Assembly: GCA_947365965.1 (NCBI GenBank)
Contig: CANAZG010000017.1
Location: 1 to 42,880, forward strand
Direction of reading: 5' to 3'
DNA from: an uncultured Clostridia bacterium
GTDB lineage: Bacteria; Bacillota; Clostridia; Oscillospirales; Oscillospiraceae
DNA: 42,880 bases
Part shown: positions 16,964-23,441 of the stretch, piece after piece
Position numbering within the stretch: the stretch's first letter is position 1
Layout: each line of letters begins with the position of its first letter
Notes under the pieces: generated by a model
What the model saw: the letters and a program-made list of their open reading frames with translations, nothing else
What the model was told of the DNA's origin: nothing
The model's database searches: none
Made by a program: the position numbers and the translations under genes

Positions 16964-18685
16964 ATGTATCAGGCGCTCTACCGCAAGTGGCGGCCCAAGA
17001 CCTTCGCGGATGTGGTGGGCCAGGAGCACATCACCCAGACTCTGCGCCGGCAGGCCGCCCAGGGCCGTCTCTCCCACGCCTACCTCTTCACCGGCACCAG
17101 GGGCACCGGCAAGACCACCTGCGCCAAGATCCTGGCCAAGGCGGTCAACTGCCAGAACCCCTCGGACGGCGATCCCTGCGGCCAGTGCCCGGCCTGCCTG
17201 GGCATTGACAACGGCAGCCTGCTGGACGTGATGGAGCTGGACGCGGCCTCCAACAACGGCGTGGACCACGTCCGTGCCCTCCGGGACGAGGCCATCTACT
17301 CCCCCGCCAGCGTGAAGTACCGGGTGTATATCATCGACGAGGTCCACATGCTCTCCGTGGCCGCCTTCAACGCTCTTCTGAAGATCCTGGAGGAGCCCCC
17401 GGCCCATCTCATCTTCATCCTGGCCACCACGGAGCTCCACAAGGTGCCCGCCACCATCCTCTCCCGGTGCCAGCGGTTCGCCTTCAAGCGCATCATGCCC
17501 CAGGACATCGCCCAGCGCCTGCTGTACGTGTCCGCCCAGGAGAACATCGCTCTCTCCCCGGACGCGGCGGAGACCCTGGCCCGCCTGGCCGACGGGGCCC
17601 TGCGGGACGCGCTGAGCCTGCTGGACCAGTGCGCCGCCGCCGGCGGGACCATCGACGGCAGCCGCGTGCTGGACGTGCTGGGTCTGGCGGGGGCGGTGCA
17701 GACCGCCCAGATGATGGACCTCCTGCTGCGACGGGACGTGCCCGGGGCCCTGATGCTGCTCCATCAGCTCTACACCGGCGGCAAGGATGTGGCGGCCCTT
17801 CTGGGGGAGCTGTCCACCCTGGCCCGGGACCTGCTCATCCGCATGACCGCTCCCGCCGGGGGCGCGGCCCTGCTCTCGGGGACCTACGACAGCGGGACCC
17901 TGGAGAGCCTCGCCCAGTCCGCCAACGCCACCCGGCTCATCTACATGGCCACCCAGCTTCAGAGCGCCCTGGCCGCCCTGCCCCTGAGCCCCAACCGCCG
18001 CACGGACGCGGAGCTGTGCCTGATGCGGCTGTGCGACGAGAGCCTGTGCGGCGACGTTACCGCCCTGGCCGCCCGGCTGACCCGCCTGGAGGAAGGCACG
18101 CCCCGGGAGGCCGCGCCCCGGCCTGCTCCAGTCTGCCGGGAGCCCGCGCCCATTCCCCCCATGCAGGAGGTCCCGCCCCCTGTGCGGCAGGCCGCGCCTC
18201 CGCCCCCGGAGCCCGCCCCCATCCCACCATCTGACCCGCCCCCCTGGGACGACACCCCGGGGCCGGAGGACGGGCCGCCGCCCTACGGCGAGCCGGTGCG
18301 CCGGGAGGCTCCGCCGCCTGTGGAGCGCGAAAAAAAGCCCGCCCCGCCGCCGGCCCAGCAGGGAACCGGCGGACAGCTGTGGCGGAACGTGGCGGAGATC
18401 TGCAAAAATCAGCTGACCCCCATGTACTGGTACATGCTGGACGACGCCAAGGGGACCCTGGAGGGGGACGTGCTGGTGGTTCACTGCGGCGACGAGCTGA
18501 CCATGGAGACGCTGAAGTCCCCGGACGCGGCGGCGGCCATCCGCGCCGCCGCCGGGGAGCAGCTGGGCCGGAATGTGGCTGTGCGGTTCACCCTGGGCGG
18601 CGGCGAGCCGCCGGCCCAGGAGGACAAGCTGGAGGAGCTCATCCGCCAAGGCAGCAGATACGACAGTTTTACGGTCAAGGACTAG
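16964..18685 (+). CDS. dnaX: DNA polymerase III subunit gamma/tau
   Basis: 573 residues. It starts MYQALYRKWRPKTFADVVGQ, a family hallmark. Walker A is GTRGTGKT (44-51), zinc ligands are C63, C72, C75 and C78, Walker B is in VYIIDEVHML, and SRCQRFAFKR carries the sensor/arginine finger. Domain III ends near 375; a Pro-rich linker (about 385-465) leads to a tau-type C-terminal domain (about 470-573). The protein is the clamp-loader ATPase that loads the beta sliding clamp and links it to the polymerase. ATG 16964 is set by GGGAGGA just upstream. An A7-G run at 18330-18337 forms an in-frame A AAA AAG heptamer with a hairpin 9 bases downstream; its possible outcome is discussed in the findings. 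Confidence 0.93.
   Translation: MYQALYRKWRPKTFADVVGQEHITQTLRRQAAQGRLSHAYLFTGTRGTGKTTCAKILAKAVNCQNPSDGDPCGQCPACLGIDNGSLLDVMELDAASNNGVDHVRALRDEAIYSPASVKYRVYIIDEVHMLSVAAFNALLKILEEPPAHLIFILATTELHKVPATILSRCQRFAFKRIMPQDIAQRLLYVSAQENIALSPDAAETLARLADGALRDALSLLDQCAAAGGTIDGSRVLDVLGLAGAVQTAQMMDLLLRRDVPGALMLLHQLYTGGKDVAALLGELSTLARDLLIRMTAPAGGAALLSGTYDSGTLESLAQSANATRLIYMATQLQSALAALPLSPNRRTDAELCLMRLCDESLCGDVTALAARLTRLEEGTPREAAPRPAPVCREPAPIPPMQEVPPPVRQAAPPPPEPAPIPPSDPPPWDDTPGPEDGPPPYGEPVRREAPPPVEREKKPAPPPAQQGTGGQLWRNVAEICKNQLTPMYWYMLDDAKGTLEGDVLVVHCGDELTMETLKSPDAAAAIRAAAGEQLGRNVAVRFTLGGGEPPAQEDKLEELIRQGSRYDSFTVKD
18330..18372 (+). promoter_or_regulatory. Candidate frameshift/slippage signal inside dnaX
   Basis: Codons GAA-AAA-AAG place the slippery heptamer A AAA AAG (18331-18337) in the phase used by E. 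coli dnaX. A 7-bp stem CCGCCGG (18347-18353) / CCGGCGG (18366-18372) begins after a 9-nt spacer. GGGAGG at 18303-18308 could act as an upstream stimulator but is further away than in E. coli. The -1 frame stays open to 18690; the +1 frame stops at 18414-18416. Confidence 0.4.
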
Positions 18686-18694
18686 CATGAAACG

Positions 18695-18729
18695 ATTGTG
18701 CACAGCCCCTCGATGGGGCTGTGCATAAT
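18695..18729 (+). terminator. dnaX terminator hairpin, member of the ATCGA-loop hairpin family
   Basis: A perfect 11-bp stem TGCACAGCCCC (18699-18709) with loop TCGAT, followed by TAATTTA. It starts 9 bp after the dnaX stop. On the reverse strand its loop reads ATCGA, with the stem base TGCA and flanks ATT/AAT, which makes it the same type as the four hairpins at 36712-36879. Confidence 0.7.
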
Positions 18730-18782
18730 TTATATCGGAGTATGGCGGAAAAAGGTCTGCTGTCTGGGCTTCTGCTCGCACT

Positions 18783-19580
18783 TTACTCGGGCAGACCGCA
18801 TTGCGTCCAAAATTCCTCTATCGTCTTGTTGAATATTTGGGGGGTGTCCATATTTACACAATGCCCCGCATTTTCAAAAATCACAGCTTTACATTGTGGT
18901 TCTCGTTCCTTCCACATTTTGATTACTTCCAGTTCCGCTGGTATATCAAACTCCCCGCACCCGATCAGTAAGGGATACGCTCTCTGCCCTGTCTGACAGA
19001 CGTTTACCATATTGCGCAGGGACGCCAAGTACAGAAAGGATTTCCTTGGGAATTGAACATTCATATCGTAAAAATCATTTTGGGCCTGCAAGGTAAATGC
19101 GGATATTTTCTTATTTGATTCTGCAAACCACTTGATAGAAAACAGCGCTTTTAACATCATAAGCATGTGTGACGCACTATTTTCCTTCTGCATTTTCGTA
19201 TCGAAGTTATTGATATCATATCCGCCGAAGCAAGCAAGGGACTTGACCATATCTGGATAACGGTTTGCAAAATCCTGCGCTAAAACAGCGCCCAATGAAA
19301 CCCCCACAATATGTATTTTCCTGATCTTTTCCGCCGTCATAATATCGTATATCCATGCCGGCATTTTATCTATGCTGTCACCCTTTTTTGTATTGATTGA
19401 CTTCCCATGACCGATCATGTCAACGGCCAACACATTGTATTTGCCGCTGAAATATTCAATCTGTGTTCTGAACATATTATGATCGACAAAAGCGGCATGG
19501 AGGAAAAGCGTCCATTCATCGCAGTCCCTCCCGCTAACATAATATGTGATCGGTGAATCATCTATTTTGAGCTGCTTCAT
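18783..19580 (-). CDS. Alpha/beta-hydrolase fold protein
   Basis: 265 residues. The strand-turn-helix nucleophile motif is GVSLG (Ser-95 by my count); acid and base of the triad fit Asp-212 (CGEFDIPAE) and His-240 (NAGHCVN). An oxyanion-type segment LFLHAAFVDHNMF and VDMIGHGKS precede it, as in the haloperoxidase/esterase-like alpha/beta-hydrolases (AB_hydrolase_1). The substrate is unknown. ATG 19580 is preferred because GGGGTG lies 6 bases upstream; an in-frame GTG at 19589 is possible. Base composition is far more A+T-rich than flanking genes, like the two genes upstream of it, so it belongs to an acquired segment. Confidence 0.8.
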   Translation of the reverse strand: MKQLKIDDSPITYYVSGRDCDEWTLFLHAAFVDHNMFRTQIEYFSGKYNVLAVDMIGHGKSINTKKGDSIDKMPAWIYDIMTAEKIRKIHIVGVSLGAVLAQDFANRYPDMVKSLACFGGYDINNFDTKMQKENSASHMLMMLKALFSIKWFAESNKKISAFTLQAQNDFYDMNVQFPRKSFLYLASLRNMVNVCQTGQRAYPLLIGCGEFDIPAELEVIKMWKEREPQCKAVIFENAGHCVNMDTPQIFNKTIEEFWTQCGLPE

Positions 19581-19601
19581 ATTGTTCACCCCGTGTCTCC
19601 T

Positions 19602-19745
19602 TCAGAAAAATTTTATGCCAATCAATGTCCATCTCGTCCACAGCGGGCGGCCGCAAACTGACCCAAACTCTATTCCAAGAGAGAATTTGTCAGGGGGAAT
19701 TTCGCCAAGTAAATCCCCGCGAAATGGGAACCTGTTGGCTATTGA
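19602..19745 (-). other. Open in-frame extension after the rhomboid gene stop
   Basis: Directly after the TAA of the rhomboid-like gene the same frame stays open for 48 codons, reading SIANRFPFRGDLLGEIPPD and then KFSLGIEFGSVCGRPLW onward to a TGA. It has no start codon or ribosome site of its own. Base composition changes to more G+C near 19630-19660. It may be a fragment of an older gene; no function can be assigned. Confidence 0.25.
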
Positions 19746-20339
19746 TTAGCCCTTTGTTTTCGCTTCTAAACACCAAATGATGAAATAAACTGCAAAACAG
19801 CTAATAATACCAGACAGATGGAGGCAGGTTGATATCCAGCCCGTAATCATTGGCAGCAGCATAATCACCGCTAAACCGATCAAAATTGAGTATACTATGC
19901 GCAGCTCTATAGAGTAATCTTTCCATCTATCCCGCATATTTATAATGCCGCCTACTACAAAAGCATACCCGACGGCAGAAATGCCACATCCCAGTTCATC
20001 CTGACCATATAGCAGGACCTGAAAGGTAATAGAAGACAGGAGCATAGCGGCAGCAAACACGATGAACGCATTTTTTGAGCCTGCATTCGCCTCTAACACA
20101 CAGCCAAAGGGGATTATCATGAGATAATTCATGAATAAATGAATCCATAAAAACCATAAAGGCGCGCCTTTGCTTCCATGCATGAAAGTTCCGCTGAAAT
20201 ATTGCCAAAAGCACGTTGGTTTGGAATGAAATGCGAATAAATCATACGCTTCCTCGTGAAAAGAGGTGACGATGGCAAGCAATAAGCATACCAGCGTCAG
20301 CGTAATGACAACTGGATATTTTTTAAGCGCATTCCCCAT
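19746..20339 (-). CDS. Rhomboid-like intramembrane serine protease
   Basis: 197 residues with six hydrophobic helices. Rhomboid landmarks are in the right order: IHLFMNYLMIIPFG (H67, N71; the usual HxxxN of TM2), a GxS motif GIS with the presumptive nucleophile Ser-121 in TM4, and His-174 in CLHLSGI of TM6, forming the Ser-His dyad. The family cleaves membrane proteins within the bilayer. The residue after the nucleophile is Ala instead of the common Gly, a mild deviation. ATG 20339 has GGGAGG 8 bases upstream; ATG 20345 is too close to it. The gene is A+T-rich and lies in the same run as the small membrane gene 29 bp upstream. Confidence 0.72.
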   Translation of the reverse strand: MGNALKKYPVVITLTLVCLLLAIVTSFHEEAYDLFAFHSKPTCFWQYFSGTFMHGSKGAPLWFLWIHLFMNYLMIIPFGCVLEANAGSKNAFIVFAAAMLLSSITFQVLLYGQDELGCGISAVGYAFVVGGIINMRDRWKDYSIELRIVYSILIGLAVIMLLPMITGWISTCLHLSGIISCFAVYFIIWCLEAKTKG

Positions 20340-20368
20340 AGACATAGCCTCCCAAAATAAGTTAGAAC

Positions 20369-20662
20369 TTACCTGACCTTCTTGCCAATCAAAAAACCGG
20401 CAGCCGCACCAACCAAACATATTCCCGCAGGAATTAAAATAAATGAGGCAAAATACTGATTTTCAGCAAGTTCACTCTCGGACACGACGCCCATGCTGTA
20501 AGTAATCAGCGCATAAATGTGCAGCCCAACAGCAAACACACAGCCAGCGGAGGATATCAGCATTGGAATATACCGAATGACTTTATACGCTGCGTTTTTG
20601 GTGCATAACAACTGAGCCAACGCAGAAGCAGCGAACAGAACAATACATAAAAAGGTACTCAC
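20369..20662 (-). CDS. Small membrane protein of unknown function
   Basis: 97 residues with about three hydrophobic helices (1-20, 30-55, 70-92) and a basic C-terminus GKKVR. I do not recognise a family. The start is GTG at 20662 with GGAGG 8 bases upstream. It is A+T-rich, 39 bp after the HAAS/DUF1700 gene and 29 bp before the rhomboid-like gene, so all may be one transcript under PadR control (inference). Confidence 0.6.
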   Translation of the reverse strand: MSTFLCIVLFAASALAQLLCTKNAAYKVIRYIPMLISSAGCVFAVGLHIYALITYSMGVVSESELAENQYFASFILIPAGICLVGAAAGFLIGKKVR

Positions 20663-20701
20663 ATCATCACCCTCCTTGTTAACCTCCTGCTTGCCGGGCT
20701 G

Positions 20702-21259
20702 CTATCCGTCAAGGCGGCGGCGCTGCCGCCCGATGAGCCGCACCAGCCGGACCGTCAGACGCCACAGCCCCTGACCCGCCAGGAGCAGCAGCGCCCCGGC
20801 CACCACGGACAGCTGAAAGGCCGTGGCCGGAGGGGGCATATAGCCGCCGAACTGGAACATGATGAAGGGCAGGTCAATCCCCGCAAGCGAGGCCAGGAAT
20901 TTGGCCAGCCCCGCCGCCGGAACCAGCGCGCCGGATACCAGCAGACTTACCGCCAGCACGCTGGTGAGGGGCAGCACAAACATGCCTCCCAGACCGGCCA
21001 GACCCCAGAAGGCCGCCACAGCCCCCAGGCGGGAGAGGCTGAAGGAGGGCTTTTTCGAGATCGTGTCCCCCAGGTAGGCCGCCGCCAGATCTCTGGCGTC
21101 CCCCAGCCGGGAGAGAATCTCCTCCGGGGCTGCGCCCGCCGCCTCCAGCTCCAGGATCTCGCTTCGGATCTCCAGAATGATGTCCGCCCGCTCCCCGGCG
21201 GGCAGGGGCCGCAGATGGCGGTCCACCTGATCCAGATAATTGCTGAGTGTCTTATCCAT
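20702..21259 (-). CDS. HAAS/DUF1700 domain membrane protein
   Basis: 185 residues. The N-terminal 75 residues are soluble and helical (LSNYLDQVDRHLRPLPAGERADIILEI... LGDARDLAAAYLGD), the pattern of the HAAS signalling domain found with PadR regulators. The rest holds three to four membrane helices. ATG 21259 is preferred because AAGGAGG is 8-9 bases upstream; an in-frame GTG 9 bases earlier is too close. It overlaps the end of padR by 8 bp, so the two are translationally coupled. HAAS/DUF1700 proteins are commonly paired with PadR and thought to sense or transduce membrane stress; the role here is inferred. Confidence 0.82.
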   Translation of the reverse strand: MDKTLSNYLDQVDRHLRPLPAGERADIILEIRSEILELEAAGAAPEEILSRLGDARDLAAAYLGDTISKKPSFSLSRLGAVAAFWGLAGLGGMFVLPLTSVLAVSLLVSGALVPAAGLAKFLASLAGIDLPFIMFQFGGYMPPPATAFQLSVVAGALLLLAGQGLWRLTVRLVRLIGRQRRRLDG

Positions 21260-21596
21260 GTTGTGCACCCTCCTTGATTTCGTTGATGGCCGCCAGCAGA
21301 CTCTCCCACTCCCCGCTCATGGCCTCCAGGTATTCCATGCCCCGCTCTGTGACAGCGTAGTATTTCCTCGGCGGCAGGCCCTGGCTGCTCTCCTGCCAGG
21401 AGGAGGTCAGATACCCCTCCCCCAGCAGGCGGCGCAGAAGGGGATAGACCGTGCTCTCCTTAGCCGCCAGGATGGGCCGCCGCTCCAGGCGGCTGATAAT
21501 TTCATAACCATAGCAGGGGCCCTGTGAGATCATCAGCAGAATGCTGAACTCCAGGGTCCCTCGTTTGATCTGGGAACGCCAGTCGTCGATGTTCAC
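21252..21596 (-). CDS. PadR family transcriptional regulator
   Basis: 114 residues, a short (subfamily 2-like) PadR protein. It has the winged-helix core KRGTLEFSILLMISQGPCYGYEIISRL, then STVYPLLRRLLGEGYLTSSW and GLPPRKYYAVTERG. The start is GTG at 21596 with GGAGGTGA at 21602-21609. It probably represses its own operon from the promoter at 21621-21649, where a GTAC-N6-GTAC motif lies in the spacer. The downstream partner is the HAAS/DUF1700 gene. Confidence 0.9.
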   Translation of the reverse strand: MNIDDWRSQIKRGTLEFSILLMISQGPCYGYEIISRLERRPILAAKESTVYPLLRRLLGEGYLTSSWQESSQGLPPRKYYAVTERGMEYLEAMSGEWESLLAAINEIKEGAQHG

Positions 21597-21620
21597 AGCG
21601 GTTCACCTCCTCGCCGATAC

Positions 21621-21649
21621 ATCGTACCACATAGTACCTTCTTTGTCAA
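21621..21649 (-). promoter_or_regulatory. Promoter of padR operon
   Basis: Read leftward: consensus -35 TTGACA (21644-21649), 17-bp spacer, -10 TACGAT (21621-21626). The spacer and -10 region holds GTAC...GTAC, a possible PadR site. Confidence 0.7.
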
Positions 21650-21753
21650 CAGTATATAGCCATACGAAATCCCCGCCCGGAGACGGAACCGCCTCTGGGC
21701 GGTCCGTCCCTGGCGGGGACGCCTGAAAATGATCTTTGTACCGCACCGCGGGC

Positions 21754-22275
21754 CTACACGCCGAACAGCAGCCGCACCGACCAGGCCGCGGCCATGAATC
21801 CAGTGAGGTCCGCGATGAGGGCGGCGGGAATGGCGTAGCGGGTTTTGTGGACCCCGGCGGAGCCGAAGTAGACGGCGATGGTGTAGAAGGTGGTCTCCGT
21901 GCTGCCCAGCATGACGGCGGCCACCCGGCCCAGGTAGGAGTCCGGGCCGTGGGCTCCCATGAGCTCGCTGCCAATGGCCAGGGCCCCGCTGCCGCTGACG
22001 GGGCGGATGAAGAGCAGGGCCGCCGTCTCCGGCGGGATGCCCAGGCGCACCAGGAGGGGGGCCAGCAGGTCCCCCAGCAGGTCCAGGACCCCGCTGGCCC
22101 GCAGCATATACACCGCCGTCATCAGCCCCACCAGATTGGGCAGGATGCGCAGCAGGATGGTGAGGCCCTCCTCCGCCCCCCGGGAGAGGGCCTCGAATAC
22201 GTTCACTCTTCTGCCCACGCCAAACAGGGCCGTGAAGGCCAGCAGCAGCGGCACCAGATAGGCGGAATAGTCCAC
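21754..22275 (-). CDS. spmB: Spore maturation protein B
   Basis: 173 residues, the standard length. It is a Gate-domain-like membrane protein with five to six helices, including EEGLTILLRILPNLVGLMTAVYMLRASG and the conserved FIRPVSGSGALAIGSELM ... STETTFYTIAVYFGS segment of SpmB. With SpmA it is required for dehydration of the spore core in Bacillus. It lies 62 bp after spmA on the same strand. Its presence supports a spore-forming host. Confidence 0.9.
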   Translation of the reverse strand: MDYSAYLVPLLLAFTALFGVGRRVNVFEALSRGAEEGLTILLRILPNLVGLMTAVYMLRASGVLDLLGDLLAPLLVRLGIPPETAALLFIRPVSGSGALAIGSELMGAHGPDSYLGRVAAVMLGSTETTFYTIAVYFGSAGVHKTRYAIPAALIADLTGFMAAAWSVRLLFGV

Positions 22276-22337
22276 GGAAACCCTCCTCTTTTCGTCTTTT
22301 TGTCATCATTCTTTGTCTCTTAAAAACAGATGACTCC

Positions 22338-22916
22338 CTATGTCCTCCACACGCTCCCCAACGCCCAGGCGGCCAGCAGGCCCGCTGTCACCGACAGCGC
22401 CGAGGCCAGCCACACCGCCGGCAGGATGTCAAAGGCGCTCTCCGCGCCCAGGGCCGCCCGCACCCCGGCCACCGTGGTGGGCAGCAGCTGGACGGAGGCC
22501 GTGTTGAGCACCACCAGCCGGCACAGCTCATCCGTCGCCTGGCCGCCGCTGCCCCGGGCCATCCGGGTGGCCGCCCGGATCCCCAGGGGCGTGGCCGCGT
22601 TGCCCAGTCCCAGCAGGTTGGCGGACACGTTGCCGGACAGGGCCGCCAGGGTGTCCGGGTCCCGGCAGGCCTGGGGCAGAAGGCGGCAGAGCGCCGGCCG
22701 GAAGAGCCGGCTCAGGCCGTCCATCATGCCGCTGGCCTTCATCACCGCCATCACGCCGTTCCACAGGCACATAATCCCCGCCATGCTCAGACACAGCTCC
22801 ACCGCCGCACCCGCGCCCTCCATGGCCGCTCCGCTCACCGCGCCGATGGTCCCGTTCACCAGCCCGAACACCACCGACGCCGCCACCATTCCCGTCCAGA
22901 TCCACGCCATCGCCAT
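22338..22916 (-). CDS. spmA: Spore maturation protein A
   Basis: 192 residues, matching SpmA length. The translation contains MAWIWTGMVAASVVFGLVNG, then LWNGVMAVMKASGMMDGLSRLFRP and SANLLGLGNAATPLGIRA, the SpmA/nucleoside-gate signature. The ATG at 22916 is chosen because AGGAG is 10 bases upstream; an in-frame extension upstream reads through A+T-rich promoter DNA. It functions with SpmB in spore core dehydration. A sporulation sigma-factor promoter is expected but none is clear; a TATAAT at about 22960-22965 on this strand has no good -35. Confidence 0.9.
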   Translation of the reverse strand: MAMAWIWTGMVAASVVFGLVNGTIGAVSGAAMEGAGAAVELCLSMAGIMCLWNGVMAVMKASGMMDGLSRLFRPALCRLLPQACRDPDTLAALSGNVSANLLGLGNAATPLGIRAATRMARGSGGQATDELCRLVVLNTASVQLLPTTVAGVRAALGAESAFDILPAVWLASALSVTAGLLAAWALGSVWRT

Positions 22917-23024
22917 CGCCGCCACGCTCCTCTCCCAGATGGACAGCCGGGGCCGTCCCTCTATTATATAGCGGCCAAAAATGAAAATATGAAGAAATTT
23001 CCTCGCATTTTTTGTCAAAATTTA

Positions 23025-23054
23025 TTGAAAAAGGATGTACAGGTGTGGTAAGCT
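23025..23054 (+). promoter_or_regulatory. Promoter of abrB-like gene
   Basis: -35 TTGAAA (23025-23030), 18-bp spacer and extended -10 TGGTAAGCT (23046-23054). It faces away from the spmA gene and lies about 60 bp before the start codon. Confidence 0.5.
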
Positions 23055-23114
23055 AATCTCAGGGCCGGCGGCGAAGGCCAAAGCGCCCAAATCTATAGAA
23101 CAGGAGGCCGCACA

Positions 23115-23366
23115 ATGAAATCTACTGGTATTGTGAGACGGATTGACGAGCTGGGACGGATTGTGCTCCCGATTGAATTGCGCCGTACCCTGGACATTGG
23201 AGAGCGGGAGACCATGGAGATTTTCGTGGAAGGTTCTTCTGTTGTTTTGAAGAAGTACCGCCCTACCTGCATCTTCTGCGACAGCGCCAGGGATATCGCC
23301 ATCTTCAAGGGGAAAAACATCTGCCCCAAGTGCCTGTCTGAGCTGAAGAGCGCGGCGATCAACTAA
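23115..23366 (+). CDS. AbrB/SpoVT family transition-state regulator
   Basis: 83 residues. The N-terminal swapped-hairpin AbrB domain is unmistakable: MKSTGIVRRIDELGRIVLPI, then ELRRTLDIGERETMEIFVEG. The C-terminal part CIFCDSARDI...NICPKCLSEL has two CxxC pairs that look like a small zinc site, common in AbrB proteins of Clostridia. It probably binds DNA as a tetramer and controls growth-phase or sporulation genes. CAGGAGG precedes the ATG. A strong bidirectional terminator follows at 23381-23426. Confidence 0.92.
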   Translation: MKSTGIVRRIDELGRIVLPIELRRTLDIGERETMEIFVEGSSVVLKKYRPTCIFCDSARDIAIFKGKNICPKCLSELKSAAIN

Positions 23367-23380
23367 ATCCACGCGGCAAA

Positions 23381-23426
23381 AAGTCCCGGAACCCCATAGC
23401 CATGGGATTCCGGGACCTCTTTTTTT
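23381..23426. terminator. Bidirectional terminator between abrB-like and cotH-like genes
   Basis: A long stem from GTCCCGGAA to TTCCGGGAC with a CCCAT/ATGGG top, followed by a T7 run (23420-23426) rightward and T5 on the opposite strand, separates two convergent genes. Confidence 0.85.
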
Positions 23427-23441
23427 GGGGGGACCGCCCCC

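Noticed and set aside
16862-18781. A 639-codon open frame on the strand opposite dnaX
   Set aside because: It has repetitive Gly/Arg/Gln/Val-rich composition typical of the complement of G+C-rich codons, no ribosome site, and covers the SRP RNA and dnaX on the other strand.
22950-23020. Sigma-E/F/G promoter for spmA
   Set aside because: I looked for -10/-35 pairs of the sporulation sigma factors and found no convincing match; a TATAAT is present but without a -35.
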